From assembly GCA_949825045.1 (NCBI GenBank), contig OX463813.1, positions 26,890,001-26,954,000 on the forward strand: DNA of 64,000 nucleotides. Reading direction: 5' to 3'. The position numbers were made by a program, and so were the translations under genes. Below are positions 53,018 through 64,000 of this stretch, piece by piece; the first letter of the stretch is position 1, and every line of letters starts with the position of its first letter. The notes beneath the pieces are model-generated. The model did not search any database and had not been told where the DNA came from. It saw only the letters and a program-made list of their open reading frames with translations. This DNA comes from Argyresthia goedartella. Lineage: Eukaryota; Arthropoda; Insecta; Lepidoptera; Argyresthiidae.

Positions 53018-53368
53018 AGTGTTATTTTGTAGAGTTACGCCCGACTCAGGAACGATAATTTACGTATCGCTTGTAAATAAAATTATAATTATAGTTTAAT
53101 TTTTCGCTCGCAAATTTTTGATTCACAAATGACCGTGCTCAATTTGTCTTGAATTAATAGCAACGTGCGGACACGCCCGGCCGCCGCCGCCGCCGCCGCC
53201 GGGTCACTCGGCGCGCACAAGACGCGCGCCGAGTGCCCGATATTGCGAGCGCTTCATTAAGAAGTAAGGCCACAATTTATTGTTTTTAGATATTTTATGC
53301 TGTTTTTTTTTTGTTTTGTCGTGTAAATATTCACTCCTGAGTCGGGCGTAACTTTACAAAACAACACT
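53018..53368. mobile_element. MITE-like element with 34-bp inverted termini and a CCG-rich core
   Basis: Left end 53018-53051 contains GTTACGCCCGACTCAGGA. The right end 53335-53368 is its complement with two mismatches. The centre has (CCG)n at about 53175-53203 and a 12-bp palindrome CACTCGGCGCGC / GCGCGCCGAGTG at 53205-53235, strongly contrasting with its AT-rich flanks. It is non-coding. No clear target duplication was seen. Confidence 0.7.
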
Positions 53369-53973
53369 CAGTATAAAGTTTCCCAAACTGGGTTGCAGGG
53401 GCACATTTGAGGCCACGTTCAGCTAGACAGTTATACTAAATTCCGTTTAATTCAAAACACATATTATAAAATATTAGTTTTTATTATTTTTTATGTTTGG
53501 CAATAAATGGTTTTCGTTCTTTCTTTCTTTATCTTTTAAGAATCCATGCTAAATAAATTCCCAATTTGGTATTGGGCTGCTAGTCAAAATAGATACCTTT
53601 AATGAACTGTCAAAACGGTACTTTTCTATACATGTTTTAGGAAATATAAACATATGACGTCCTAGTCAAATGCTGTTTATTTAATAAAATACAATTGTGT
53701 TATTACCAAGCCATTTTGTACCCTACAGAAATGTTCTTTAATTCGACTACCTTGTCAGATGCCGAATCCAACCGAAAAAGCATTATTTGTATGAGTGATG
53801 CCTGTAAAGGTTAACTTCAGTAGCCTACCAAATGGTAAATTAAAAATAGTACCGACAATGAAATCTTTCCCCATAGAACCTTTGACCGCATAAAAGGTCA
53901 CTTTATTAAAAGTCACCAGTATAAAAAAGATTAAACCGAATCAAAAAATAAAGAAAAAAGCACCCCCTGTTCG

Positions 53974-54082
53974 GATGTTTATATGTGTGTGACGTCGCTG
54001 TTTGTGGTTCCCATGACACAGGATATGCTAGTGTGGCGCCAGAAGCAATGAATGTGTCTGTATCTAAATTTTTGTTTGTTTG
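53974..54082 (+). mobile_element. SINE family A, tail fragment
   Basis: GATGTTTATATGTGTGTGAC, GGTTCCCATGACACAGGAT and GAAGCAATGAATGTGTCTG are the reverse complement of the bodies at 3181 and 7973. The tRNA-like head is absent. Confidence 0.7.
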
Positions 54083-54421
54083 TTATATGAATACTATGAA
54101 GTGTAGATTGACTCGGGATTTTCACAATTGATGGGGTGAAACGGGAATATCCCGTACATTTGCTCAAATTACACTCACGTACTTTGCACAGCAATATTGT
54201 AACATTTTGTGGCACAAAAATACGTCTTATTATTATAATAAGAGGCTGACAAATGTGCTCCTCTTAATATGGAAGCGCGCAATTTTACCGAACATTTTCA
54301 CTCTTAAGTAGAAGGTGGAAGGATGATAACCAACAAATTTTTCGCTATATTTAAGATTTATAGTAAAGTTAAGCAATTTTTATCCGGACAGAGTCATTTT
54401 CGCGGATAAGTGGCTGCTATG

Positions 54422-54870
54422 TAGGGATGCAACGATACACCTTTTTGCCGATATGATACCGATACGCTTATAAAAATATCGGCGATACTGATACCAATAC
54501 CGCTATGTTTATTGAATTAAAAAATGAAGGTTAAATAGATAAAATACAAGTCAGCTTATTTTTTTTAGGTTATATAAAAAATATAGACAGGTTGATACAG
54601 TTTTAGTATTAAAATTAACATTAATCTGATTTTTGTTTAAAATTAGAGCGCGGGGTTTCCCCGAGCATAGTTCGTGCCTCGTTTGCATGAAATAGACTAA
54701 ACAACACGCGTGTTTACATTACATTTTTAAAGCGAGAATTGGAAAAGTATCATTGTATCATCACCATCATCAAAAGTAAAGTATCATCGGCCATAAAAAT
54801 ATCAGCGATGCTGATATATCGGCAAACCTGAAATATCGCCAATATCGGTATCGTATCGGTTGCATCCCTA
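54422..54870. mobile_element. hAT-like MITE with 8-bp target duplication
   Basis: Ends TAGGGATGCAACGATAC and its near-complement GTATCGGTTGCATCCCTA. The flanking octamers are CTGCTATG (54414-54421) and CTGATATG (54871-54878), 7 of 8 matching. The 8-bp duplication and end sequence fit hAT transposons. The 449-bp interior is non-coding and carries subterminal repeats such as ATATCGGCGATACTGATA. Confidence 0.85.
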
Positions 54871-54878
54871 CTGATATG

Positions 54879-55918
54879 TTATATTCATCGAGATCGTATC
54901 GAGAATCGAAAAACCGAAGTGCCCCAGTAGTAACGATATGCCTATTAATTGCGACATGAATTTACGGGCTTGTACAGGGTTATTTTAGGTTGTTGATTTG
55001 ATAAGATCGCTTTTATGAATTTCTAGCTGGCACGATACGCCGTTCTGTAAAAAGCTACCAACCCCATCGACAGAAGAGATCGAACCCCATGAACTGAACC
55101 CAAGATTTTTAGATTTTTCGGATGTTTCCTACATCCAAAAAAGCTCTCCTAAGAATGTTCCTAAAACTTCAACGAATAGTGTGATAAAAGTTTCGGCTTA
55201 GCCGTTGGCGAGTCTCGCCGTTACCAGCACATTTAGCGACACATTTTTAGGATTCCTTTTTTACCTCAAAGGTAAAAAAGGAATTGTATCACTCGCGTCT
55301 AAGTCCGTCCCTCTGTCTATAAGTAACTATAATTAATCTTTGAAATCAAATTCTTGAACTCTTTTTAAAAAAAAATATATCCTGATAAACGCAACATAAT
55401 TAAATTCTAATATCAAAATAATATTGCCTACAAAAAAGTGGAGGGGTTAAAATGACAAAACGAAAAAACCACAATAATAAGTCATACAGTATATATTAAA
55501 AAGGGCTCTTTATAAACTTTTCAATATATATATTTTTATTTTAGTTTTGTTAACTACAGAATATAGGACACTTAAGCCAAATATTACAGGAAAACCTACC
55601 CGGAATTGCATAGGTTGTTTATTTATCTGTAAACCACATACTAAGTAATTATTGCACCTGGTTACGTAAATGGAGTATGAAAGTAGCCGCACCAATAACA
55701 CCAATAACCTTTTAAACAATATTTTGGTAGAGATGGAGATGGATATATAGAAGATACTCGTACTATCTACATATTAGGCTTGGGTATTATTTCTCAAAAA
55801 TTGTCTTATTACAAAAAAAAAGTCCTGTTCAACACTTTTTTAAAGACAAAATTTAGGTTAAACGTTGTTTTGAGGTGAAATTATATCTAATATTTCTTGT
55901 AGTACTACGGATTGAGTC
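54879..55918. other. no supported gene; one short-loop palindrome
   Basis: ATTCCTTTTTTACCT (55252-55266), loop CAA, exact complement (55270-55284). Otherwise AT-rich and featureless. Confidence 0.5.
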
Positions 55919-56160
55919 ACGTCACGCCTTTTCCAACTTGGATTAGCAGAAGCACCGAGAAGCCTACGTTCAGCCAGTTATTCAATAATCCATTTTGCGC
56001 GATAGGATGCTAACCTATCGTCTCTGTTATGGATATATGAAGGATTAGAACGTCTGTATGTTCTAAAGAACTTCATTGGTACATGCTCAGCACTGGATTC
56101 GAATTCCGCTCCTCCTGCGTGAGAAGCGAGTGTGTAATGAAAACACTGGGCCACGGACAC
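55915..56160 (-). mobile_element. tRNA-derived SINE, family B, most complete copy
   Basis: On the minus strand the head reads GTGGCCCAGTG (A-box-like) and GAATTCGAATCC (B-box-like) about 45 bases apart. The body ends with the complement of GTCACGCCTTTTCC. Bodies of the same family lie at 21905 and 43028, and possibly at 59975-60060. Confidence 0.65.
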
Positions 56161-56339
56161 CTAAATGAGTGCCAACAAATCTTTGTGTTTTAAACTACGC
56201 TATTGAGGGCACAATTTTAATAAATAAATACCTAATTAAAGGCCGGATTCCACGCGGCCACAGATTACTAAATAGTGCTAAAGCCGAAACAATTTCGTTG
56301 CAATTCGTTTCTGACTAAAAAACGATTCCTCTTTTTCTT

Positions 56340-59000
56340 GTTAAATCGGCGTAGTGAGGGTGTCAATGTCAATTGTCAATTGTAAGACGGGCTGGTTTCC
56401 GCAACTCGACGACGAAAGCGCCGATTTTGCGTGTGGGTGGGAATGCGACATCATTCGAGCCAACCCAACTCCTCCAGGAACGCCAGTAGGCCCTTTACGT
56501 TACCGACTATCCCTGGAAGGTCCCTCGATTGACCGAGGTGTTTAGCCCTGTAGTCCGCTACTCCTGTGCACTCCATGAGGACGTGAGCAGCCGTTCCTTC
56601 TGCCTCCAAGCAGGCTCTGCAAAGGGGGCTGTCGGTAACACCTAGGACATATAGATGTTTATGAAAGAAACCATGGCCAGTAAGTGCTGCAGTTACCAGT
56701 CGCATGCGCGGCCTACTAAGTCGAAGCAAGGTCTTAGCCAGCCTAGCGCTAGGGGACGGCAAGGCCAGCTTAGCCTGCCTGCACTCCTCATGGTTTTTCC
56801 AAAGAGTGGCATGATCATTCCTGGTCGACTATCTCAGAAATGAGCGTACCATCTTGAAGGGAAGAGGGATGATAGGTTCGGGACCATACGCTGTCAAGCT
56901 AGATCCTTTACGCGCCAACTCATCCGCTGCATCGTTACCTCTTGATCCGCTGTGTCCTTTTATCCATTGAAGGATTACGCGGTTGTGTTGACATACCTCC
57001 ATTAGTCGTTTGTGACACTCGTAGATTAGCCCTGAGTTAATAGTGTTGCTATTTAGGGCTTGTAGGACGGCCATGCTATCCGAGAGGATTCGAATGGAGG
57101 AATCTCTTACCTTTCTCGATGCTATGGCATTAGCGGCCGAGATGATGCCCATGCATTCAGCTTGAAAGACAGTATTATGGGCACCCAGTGGAATGGCTAT
57201 CTTGATGTTTAGGTCCTCCGAGAAGGTGCCTGAACCAGTGCCTGCTTCAGTTTTTGAACCATCGGTAAAAATTCTGAGCTCTTTAACGTCGAGCCCCTCA
57301 ACCCGATGGTCTTCATGTAACTGTATATTGTATTTTTTGTCAAAAACAAATTGTTTAGGGATTCTGTCACTGCAAGCCATAGAGATGGGAATTTTTTTGT
57401 AAACTTCCCCTAGGATGACGGTGTGTGAGGTCCTGTTTTTCCTCCAAAGTCCTAAGGTGTTGAGTCTCACCGCAGATGACGCGGCCTCCTGCTTAATATA
57501 CAGCTGGAGTGGCGGAAGACACAGCATGGCCTCCATTGCTGCTGTTGGAGTAGTTCTCATACTACCTGTGATAGCCATGCAGGCCAGCCTTTGGAAGCTT
57601 TGGAGTTTGCTTACCATTGTGGTTAGTTTGGTCCTGGTCCACCACACCACAGCTCCGTAGCAGACAAGAGGACGGATCACCGTTACGTACAGCCAAAGAA
57701 TGATGTTGGGAGAAAGTCCCCACTTTTTCCCCACCATTCTCCGACACTGCCAGAAAGCAATACTCGCCTTCTTTAGTTTGTTGTCGATGTGGCTACTCCA
57801 GTTGAGCTTGCTGTCCAAGGTTATGCCCAGGTAATTCACCTCAGTTGCTAGCTGGAGTTCCGTTCCAAAGAGCTTAGGTAGGGTATACCTACCAAGAGCC
57901 CTATTGTTAGTGAACATGACCATTACAGTTTTTGTTGGGTTAACCGCCAGGTCATATTCTAAACACCAGCGCTCCACGATGCGAAGAGCTGTTTGTTTAA
58001 GGTTGCATACTGTGCTCGCAAATTTACCTGTGATGAGGATTACCAAATCGTCGGCGTATCCTACGGTGTAGTATCCATTAGCGTTAAGCTTGGTAATCAG
58101 GTCGTTAATGACCAGATTCCACAGAAGCGGGGAGAGCACTCCTCCCTGCGGGCATCCCCGCACTACCTCCGCCGATAGGGACTCTCCAGCTAGACGCACG
58201 ATACGTTTGTTAAGCATGTTTGTGACCCAGTTGTTTACAGCTGTTGACACCCCATGCCTTGTTAGAGATGCACTTATACTGATATACTGCGTCTTGTCAA
58301 AGGCACCTTCTATATCAATAAAAGTTCCAAGACAGATGCATTTGTTTTGAATCGCCTCTTCAATTGTGGATACAACTGCATGGAGAGCCGATTCAGTAGA
58401 CTTACCCAAACTATATGCATGCTGATTCTTGTGTAAGGGTATATGTTTTAACGCTCCATCTCTCAGGTGTCTCTCGCACAAACGTTCGAGAGTTTTAAGC
58501 AAGAACGAGGTGAGACTAATCGGCCTGAAAGATTTAGCGTTAGTGTAGTCGCTCCTTCCTGGCTTCGGTATGAAAATTACGTTTACTACTCTCCACCTTT
58601 TGGGAACGTATCCGAATCTAAGACATGCTTTCATGATTCGGACCATTATATTGATGACGGGTTCCCCACCCCACTGTAGAAGTGCTGGGAAGATTCCATC
58701 TGGTCCTGCTGATTTAAAAGGTTTAAAGCTATTAATGGCCCATCTCACCTTGTCAGCAGTGATAATATTATTAGTTATGTCTAAGTGGTCGACAGCTTCA
58801 TGGTGAACCTCTTCCGGCCACACAATCTCTTGAATAGTTCTACTTCCGGGAAAGTGAGTTTCCAACAAGAGACTGTTTGTTTCTGTGGTGGAAGAGGTAT
58901 ATGTTCCATCGGGTTTTTTTAAGCGACCCTAGCGAGGGTGTAAAATGTTTTGTTTTATATTCTTCCAGTTCTTTAGGTGGGTTGTTGAAAATCAGGAAAT
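56340..59000 (-). pseudogene. I/LOA-like LINE: RT and RNase H, 5'-truncated, one stop
   Basis: The main frame (58868-56829) codes an RT: FKSAGPDGIFPALLQWGGEP, SFRPISLTSFLLKTLERLCE, FIDIEGAFDKTQYISI, GCPQGGVLSPLLWNLV and YTVGYADDLVILI (YADD active site). RNase H follows: RIFTDGSKTEAGTGSGTF, FQAECMGIISAANA, IRILSDSMAVLQALN and IKGHSGSRGNDAADELA, with all key acidic residues. A TAG at about 56826-56828 interrupts; the same frame continues to 56451, ending with a cysteine-containing PLCRACLEAEGTAAHVLMEC tail. Upstream at about 58914-58920 a seventh A in a run breaks the frame, and the endonuclease is missing. It is inactive but otherwise well kept. Confidence 0.88.
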
Positions 59001-59240
59001 GTAAGCAATACGGTATTTGACAAGGTAGTCCAATAAATCTAGAAACATGTCTCAAGCTGAACCTATTTCAACAAAAACGTTTGACAATATCAGAATTGTA
59101 TATTTCCAGCAGTTGTATTTTATAAACTCCATTTTGAGTGAAAAAGACAGCATTTGACTATGACGACACATGCTAGTGTTTCATCAACTCGTGAAGAAAA
59201 TTACCGTTTTTGTAACATGTTTGTGCTGCGCAACCATCGT
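59001..59240. repeat. fragment of the ACGGTATTTGA MITE-like family
   Basis: GCAATACGGTATTTGACAAG, ACCTATTTCAACAAAAACG and ACTCGTGAAGAAAATTACCG correspond to sequence at 16680-16890, partly reverse-complemented. It abuts the truncated LINE's 5' end. Confidence 0.5.
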
Positions 59241-60329
59241 AATTTTTCGTCTTCTAGCTTAATTTATCATGTTTAAATCACCTGTTACTTATTAAAATAT
59301 CTACTTTGCTATTTTATGTTAAAGCTAATGTTTTTAATCTGTCTATCATGCTGTATGCCTATCATGTATACCACACATTATATAAACATTAGAGGTTCCC
59401 GCGATACAGGCGGTGCCTAGTGCGGGAGACACAAGCTAATCATATTTTGATTCCTCTTAGGAATTCTTTTTATGTTTTTCATATTGTTGTTTCACAGCAT
59501 AGACATTTGACAAATCACAGTTTGTATTTAGTGTGTTGCAAAAAGAAACAACAAAGACTTTTGGTTCAATATCTATTTTGCATTATTTCCATTCGGGTTT
59601 GGAATTAGACCCTTAATACTTCTTAACAAGTTCACGCCCACATCAGCATTCGCACTGCGGCCGAGAGCGGGCTACGGGCATTCTTCTACTGGAGTGCAAA
59701 CTTTACCCGCCGTCCCGTGGAGCACCATCTGGTGGCAGATAACACAATAATTTAAAACTAAAACCTGTAAACTTGGTTTAACCCTAAAACGGAACTTTTA
59801 TGACAGACGTCACCTAGAATACTGAAGATTCTATTGTGAGCATTTGTGAGGAAACAACATTAAATTTGCCTTAATTTTTATGTCATTATTTTTTCTTTTC
59901 CGGCCTACAGAGAAGCGAAAGAGTAAAACATAGAATCAAAAAAAATAAACGTTTTTTTTTAACTAATGTACAGCGGCCAGACCTTTTTCCATAAGGAGTG
60001 GGAATGGCACAACCCCCCTCCACGTTTCGTAATTCAATCGTAGTTGGTGGTAATCTCGGCCGAAATAAACTCGAACTGCCAATTCGGGCGAGGTGACACC
60101 TCTTGATTAAATTTATTTTTGTTGTGGTCAACTCGCCCGCACATGAGAAGTATAGTCACTTAAAAAGGATTGAATCTAAATACTATACCTCATACCTTTA
60201 TATAGCTTTTTAATTTTTAATAATAAAATATTAAATACTAGCTATATAGACAACTCTAGCTAGGACTACATTCAAGGCCATACATCGAAACATTGAAAAA
60301 GAGTTATGTGTATTTAGTATTTAAGTATT
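59241..60329. other. no supported gene; possible SINE B scrap
   Basis: A block near 59975-60060 (CCAGACCTTTTTCCATAAGG, GGGAATGGCACAAC) is distantly like the SINE B body. No coding feature was recognised. Confidence 0.4.
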
Positions 60330-60500
60330 GAACTATGTACTCAGGTAGCGTAGGGTAGGATAGGCAGGATACACATGTTGGTGAGTTGAGCTTGAGGGTC
60401 AGTGGAAGGTTACCCTTCATTGACCAGAAGCGCTTCCACTCGCTAGAAATGCTTTTTTCGATTTCTTCTTTATCCTGCCTTTTTCCGAAGGCTTTTTGGC
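60330..60500 (-). pseudogene. LINE post-RT scrap
   Basis: The frame reads RQDKEEIEKSISSEWKRFW, then SMKGNLPLTLKLNS. It resembles the segment of arthropod LINE reverse transcriptases just before the TYGAQTW motif. It is about 55 codons long with no other domain. Confidence 0.55.
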
Positions 60501-60529
60501 ACAAGTAAAGTTTTTTTAAAATATAAATT

Positions 60530-60775
60530 AGAAGACTATCTTACACAAATCTAACTAGACCCATAGAAAGCTCAATAAGGCTTGTGTTATGGGTACTAGA
60601 CGATGATATATTTAATACAGATAAATTCTTATGTACATAGAAAATATCCAAGACTAAGAAACAAATAATTATGCTCATCACACAAATATTTGCCCTTACC
60701 GCGATTCAAACCCAGGAACGTCTGCTTCGTAGGCCGGGTCACTACCCGCTGGGATATACCGGTCGTCAACGAGTA
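60530..60775 (-). mobile_element. tRNA-derived SINE, family C
   Basis: On the minus strand the head reads AGCGGGTAGTGACCCGGCC, GAAGCAGACGTTCCTGGG and GTTTGAATCGCGGTAAGG (degenerate B box). The body follows with a GCATAATTATTTG block, and the far end is the complement of AAGGCTTGTGTTATGGGTAC. I recognise this layout from lepidopteran SINEs; the name is not certain. Confidence 0.65.
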
Positions 60776-61411
60776 CACATCGAGATAGTGTATTTCATGC
60801 CCATGCCATATACCTCGAACCTACGTTTCTCGCTGTTAGTCATGGCCCAGGTTTTAAAAGGCTTATTGATAAAGATTTAATAACGGGATGCCTACTATCG
60901 CACTTGTTTAACTTTCTAGGCCGACGATATTCGGAACAGTTCACTACAGATTTGCATCTTACTCATTGGCACAATATCTATCTATCGCACACCGTCGACG
61001 AAATGATTGCGACATTTCATAATTATGTAAGCAACTTGTTTAACAAACACGCACCAGTCCAAAGACAAACTGTAAAAGGGAAGCCTAAGCCATGGATAAC
61101 TGATACGGTGAAACTCATGATGAGTTTACAAAAAGCCCAAAATCTCAAAACTGATAGCTCCATGAAATATTATAAGAGTCTGAAAACCCTAGTTACAGCC
61201 ACAGTAGAGCGAGAACACAAGGCATAGTTTAACCATTTCATCAACAACAATATAAATAAACCGAAAGAGCAATGGTCTAACTTAAAAAAAAACAGCTGTA
61301 CTCAACAACAAGCATCCTAATTTAATACCCGATTATCTTAATGACCTTGATAGTATAAATAATCATTTTTTAAACTTGCCAGTGCCTATTGTATCAAGTA
61401 ACCAAGCCTAG

Positions 61412-61469
61412 CTGGCAGTGAAAATGGCTTGTAAAGCTGGCTAGCTTTACAAGCCATTTTCACTGCCAG
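61412..61469. repeat. perfect 27-bp palindrome with 4-base loop
   Basis: Arms 61412-61438 and 61443-61469, loop GGCT, starting CTGGCAGTGAAAATGGC. It interrupts the LINE coding sequence; the second arm looks like a copied-back duplicate of the first. Confidence 0.92.
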
Positions 61470-62091
61470 TCGAGTTTTAATATTCAAGAAACGACAGCAA
61501 CAGAAGTCCTCAAAATAATAAATACTATCAAAACAAAAGCAACCGGCCATGATGGCTTAGATATATAGACATGACTAAATTATGACTAGATGCTATTCTT
61601 CCCATTTTCACAAGAATTATTAATGTCTCTATTAGATATAACACTTACCCATCCTGCTGGAAAAAAGCTTTAGTTGTACCGGTACCAAAAAAAGACTCTA
61701 TATGAAGCCAGAAGGGAGCTATATTACGCATGCACAGTCCACAGAGTCATCCGCAACAAGAGGCCAGAATTCCTTTTTGAAAAGTTGCATTGGGTCGAAA
61801 ACTCAACACACAGAGCTCCGAGGACCTGCCATCAAAATCAACTTAAAATGCATGCACACAAAACGACCCGTTACAGAAGCTGCTTCAGATTTATGGCTGC
61901 AAGCATATGGAATGATCTACCTCCGCCTCTTAGAACAAAAGTAAGCCTTAACACTACTTTAAAAAAAAATACAGATCAGCTCTAATGAAACGCCAAAACG
62001 ATATTAAGCACTAAGTTTACTGAAAAGAGTTTAGCATAAAAAACTATTTCTAAAGTAAGATCCCTAGACAAGGAAACACAAACTAGCTAAT

Positions 62092-62109
62092 ACACACACA
62101 CACACACAC
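62092..62109. repeat. (AC)9 microsatellite
   Basis: Nine uninterrupted AC dinucleotides. Confidence 0.9.
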
Positions 62110-62463
62110 GCAATATAATACAAGAGTCAGCAGAAGACTGTCCAAATGGTAACTTAGCGATTTTATTTCTCTGTGATTTTTACTTATTTTATTATATAAA
62201 TTTAAATTCTATGGCGAATTCGATGACAAAGTTACCCCGCTCAAAACCTCAGGGAAGAGGGATAGGCTGAACATCAGCGCTACACGGAGTCCCGATTCCG
62301 TGTTAGCAGGAGCTGAGCCACTTCCTATTGTCTCAGGCAAATCTTGCATGTATCAAAAAACTGTATGCTTTATGGCAATAAACGTATATTATTATTATTA
62401 ATAATATAAAGTCTCCATAAAAAATACTACTTAATCATATCAAATAGGTGATTTTCAACTTAC

Positions 62464-62511
62464 CATCAAAAGGACCACAGCTAATACGAAGTTGTAAATT
62501 GTATTTGCCAT
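62464..62511 (-). CDS. candidate first coding exon, small secreted protein
   Basis: On the minus strand ATG at 62511-62509 (context CTGAAATGG) opens MANTIYNFVLAVVLLM, a compact hydrophobic signal-peptide-like N-terminus of 16 codons. It runs straight into a strong donor, ATG|GTAAGT, with exon end at 62464 and phase 0. Signal-peptide exons of this size are common in genes for small secreted insect proteins such as immune or protease-inhibitor peptides. The rest of the gene would lie at lower coordinates; I could not recognise a second exon among the LINE and SINE copies there. The identity is unknown. Confidence 0.45.
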
Positions 62512-62544
62512 TTCAGTAGTTCTGAGGACGAGTTAGTTAATTCT

Positions 62545-62575
62545 GTAGTTCGTCGTTACCGTCTTATTTATGGAT
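62545..62575 (-). promoter_or_regulatory. candidate TATA element and start region for the minus-strand exon
   Basis: Reading the minus strand, CCATAAATAAGACGG lies roughly 60 bases before the candidate start codon. An initiator-like CTACAGAATT follows about 27 bases after it. The spacing fits a TATA promoter of a short-leader gene, but both words could occur by chance in AT-rich DNA. Confidence 0.35.
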
Positions 62576-64000
62576 AAAGGCGCTCTACAATTTTACGGTT
62601 TTAAAACACAAAGTACCGAAGCAATGCTCGGTGAAGGATGTAAAATTAAAGTATTTAGGGCGCAATTCTGCTTTCTAAATCAGGTACGGAATTGTTTATG
62701 GTTAACTATATCTATAACTATATAACTTCGGCGTTGGGCTCTAAACCTGTCGCGAAAACTGGAGTATTGAATAACTGGCAAAAAGAGTCGAGTAGATTCA
62801 AATTCCGCTATCGTTCCCCCATTATTTTCAACCTTATAGGTTGGTAATGTAGTCCAAACCGAATGAAAATTTGAATGCGTCTTAGCGGATTTTGAAACTA
62901 GACGACAATGGTGGCAACTCTGTGTCGTATGAAAAAAGGTGCGAAGGTAATATGTACCTACATAATTACAAAAATAGGTGAAGGGAATTGAATTCGCATA
63001 AAGCCTAAGCCCATAGGTGGGGACCTTGACTAGCTACATTTGTTTATTTATTTTTAGGTACATCATTTTATTGAAGTTTAGTTTGTAAAGTGGAATACGC
63101 CCAGCGTCGTAGTAGAATAAACCTTGATATCGACAAATATTGTGGATAATTCCTAATATGTGTAAAGAAAACAATTAGCGTGACGCGTTACAAATATAAA
63201 TATGATACGGAAAGTAATTGCTACGCTACCGATAAATTTCTGAACAACTTTCTTCAAACAGAGCTGTGTTGATGTAACGTCACTCAGCAGATGCTGAGGG
63301 AAGTCATTTTTGCCAGAAATTATGTTTCTGGGCAACATTTTCTGTTATTTCTTTAGAAAATAAACGATTTTTCTTTAATTCTTTCTTTCAAAACTTCTTG
63401 TGGCTTATTTTTCACTAAATGGAATATATAATAACCGGGTGAATGTGGCTTCTGTGCCTCTGCTACTCTGTGTGAGAAATGTTGTAATTTTTCCCATTTT
63501 ACTGCGTGACTGACGACAACAATTATTACCAAAAACTTGTAAAGATCATTAACATTTTTGGCAAACCTAACTTCCCCCCCTAGGAAAAAAATCTTGATTT
63601 TTGCGGCCAGCGGTGAAACTGGTCTAAATCGATAGATATAATGTTTAAATACAAAAATAGGAAGGTATAATTCCTCTAAAAGGCACGAGCGCAATATCAA
63701 TAACTTAATGCGAGGTGTATAATCAACTACCAACTGTAAGGAAAGTATGTCAAAAATAACAGTAGTGAAGGAAAGTAGTTGAAGTTTCAAATTTCTCAGT
63801 GATAATTAGTTTTACTTCCCGCCTTTTTTAATTGACTTCAAAAATCTTATTCCGTCAATTATGAACCGATTTCTTTCTTGTTTTGAGTGGTAGCTCATAC
63901 TTCAGAGGTCCCATACAATTTTATTCAAAAGTGAATTTGCGCTTTTTGAAAAAATCAACAAATACAAAACATACGTACACAGAAGACGTTTTGGTTTGTG
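62576..64000. other. no supported gene
   Basis: AT-rich. A 145-codon minus open frame at 63353-63790 is hydrophobic and lysine-rich with no domain I know. It may be chance or a repeat. The end (63820-63930) resembles a dispersed repeat (TTAATTGACTTCAAAAATC). Confidence 0.4.

Larger units (their letters stand above)
60895..62406 (+). pseudogene. CR1/L2-like LINE, internally deleted
   Basis: The first frame (60904-61227) codes FNKHAPVQRQTVKGKPKPWI and MKYYKSLKTLVTATVEREHK, the region between endonuclease and RT. A broken RT start (KIINTIKTKATGHDGLDI) follows at 61510-61570, then an HPAGKKL/VPK-like piece near 61660. The text then jumps to the C-terminal tail (61674-61985: RFMAASIWNDLPPPLRTKVS). 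The catalytic RT core is deleted. The 3' UTR ends in TTATGGCAATAAACGTAT and ATT repeats at about 62400. It includes a 27-bp hairpin (61412-61469) and an (AC)9 run (62092-62109). Confidence 0.78.

Noticed and set aside
63353..63790. 145-codon minus open frame near the window end
   Set aside because: Hydrophobic and lysine-rich without a known domain; likely repeat-derived or chance. Not strong enough to call a gene.

Overview
This window looks like intronic or intergenic DNA from an insect nuclear genome, most likely a moth or butterfly (Lepidoptera). It is AT-rich, lacks bacterial gene organisation, and is packed with fragments of interspersed repeat families that I associate with lepidopteran genomes: tRNA-headed SINEs, RTE-, CR1/jockey- and I-like LINE tails, and foldback elements. 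A gypsy element in it uses an insect-type tRNA-Lys primer site. The species assignment is inference.

Two short stretches look like host exons. One is a plus-strand start exon at 3013-3112, coding a signal peptide and ending in a good splice donor. The other is a minus-strand start exon at 62464-62511, also signal-peptide-like, with a GTAAGT donor and a TATA-like element upstream. The DNA between them may be a large repeat-filled intron or intergenic region; no further host exon could be recognised.

Layout. 0-10 kb: a mariner scrap, the plus-strand exon, SINE copies, a diverged tandem foldback repeat (4.7-5.7 kb) and a LINE tail. 10.9-12.2 kb: a complete mariner-type DNA transposon with intact transposase, terminal inverted repeats and TA target duplication. 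16-24.5 kb: SINE and LINE relics, including a frameshifted R2-like LINE with a restriction-like endonuclease, and a foldback MITE. 24.8-37.9 kb: a DIRS-type tyrosine-recombinase retrotransposon with inverted terminal repeats, an internal complementary region and ATT at both ends. Its recombinase gene is interrupted by a full-length gypsy (Ty3-type) LTR retrotransposon on the opposite strand, with two 1347-bp LTRs, ACCT target duplication, intact gag and pol and a canonical A-AAA-AAC slippery site. 38-44.7 kb: two oppositely oriented copies of one LINE family and a decayed gypsy pol scrap. 44.7-50.0 kb: a BEL/Pao LTR element with near-identical LTRs and TACAG target duplication, inserted in the 3' UTR of the second LINE copy. 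It has lost its reverse transcriptase and the start of its integrase, yet remains open across both junctions. 50-64 kb: SINEs, MITEs, a 5'-truncated I-like LINE with RNase H, a decayed CR1-like LINE and the minus-strand exon.

The window records successive insertions: old LINE and SINE relics, then the DIRS element, then gypsy inside DIRS, and BEL inside a LINE. The most unusual structures are the complete DIRS terminal architecture, the hairpin and duplicated primer-binding site beside the gypsy 5' LTR, and the twice-deleted but open BEL polyprotein.
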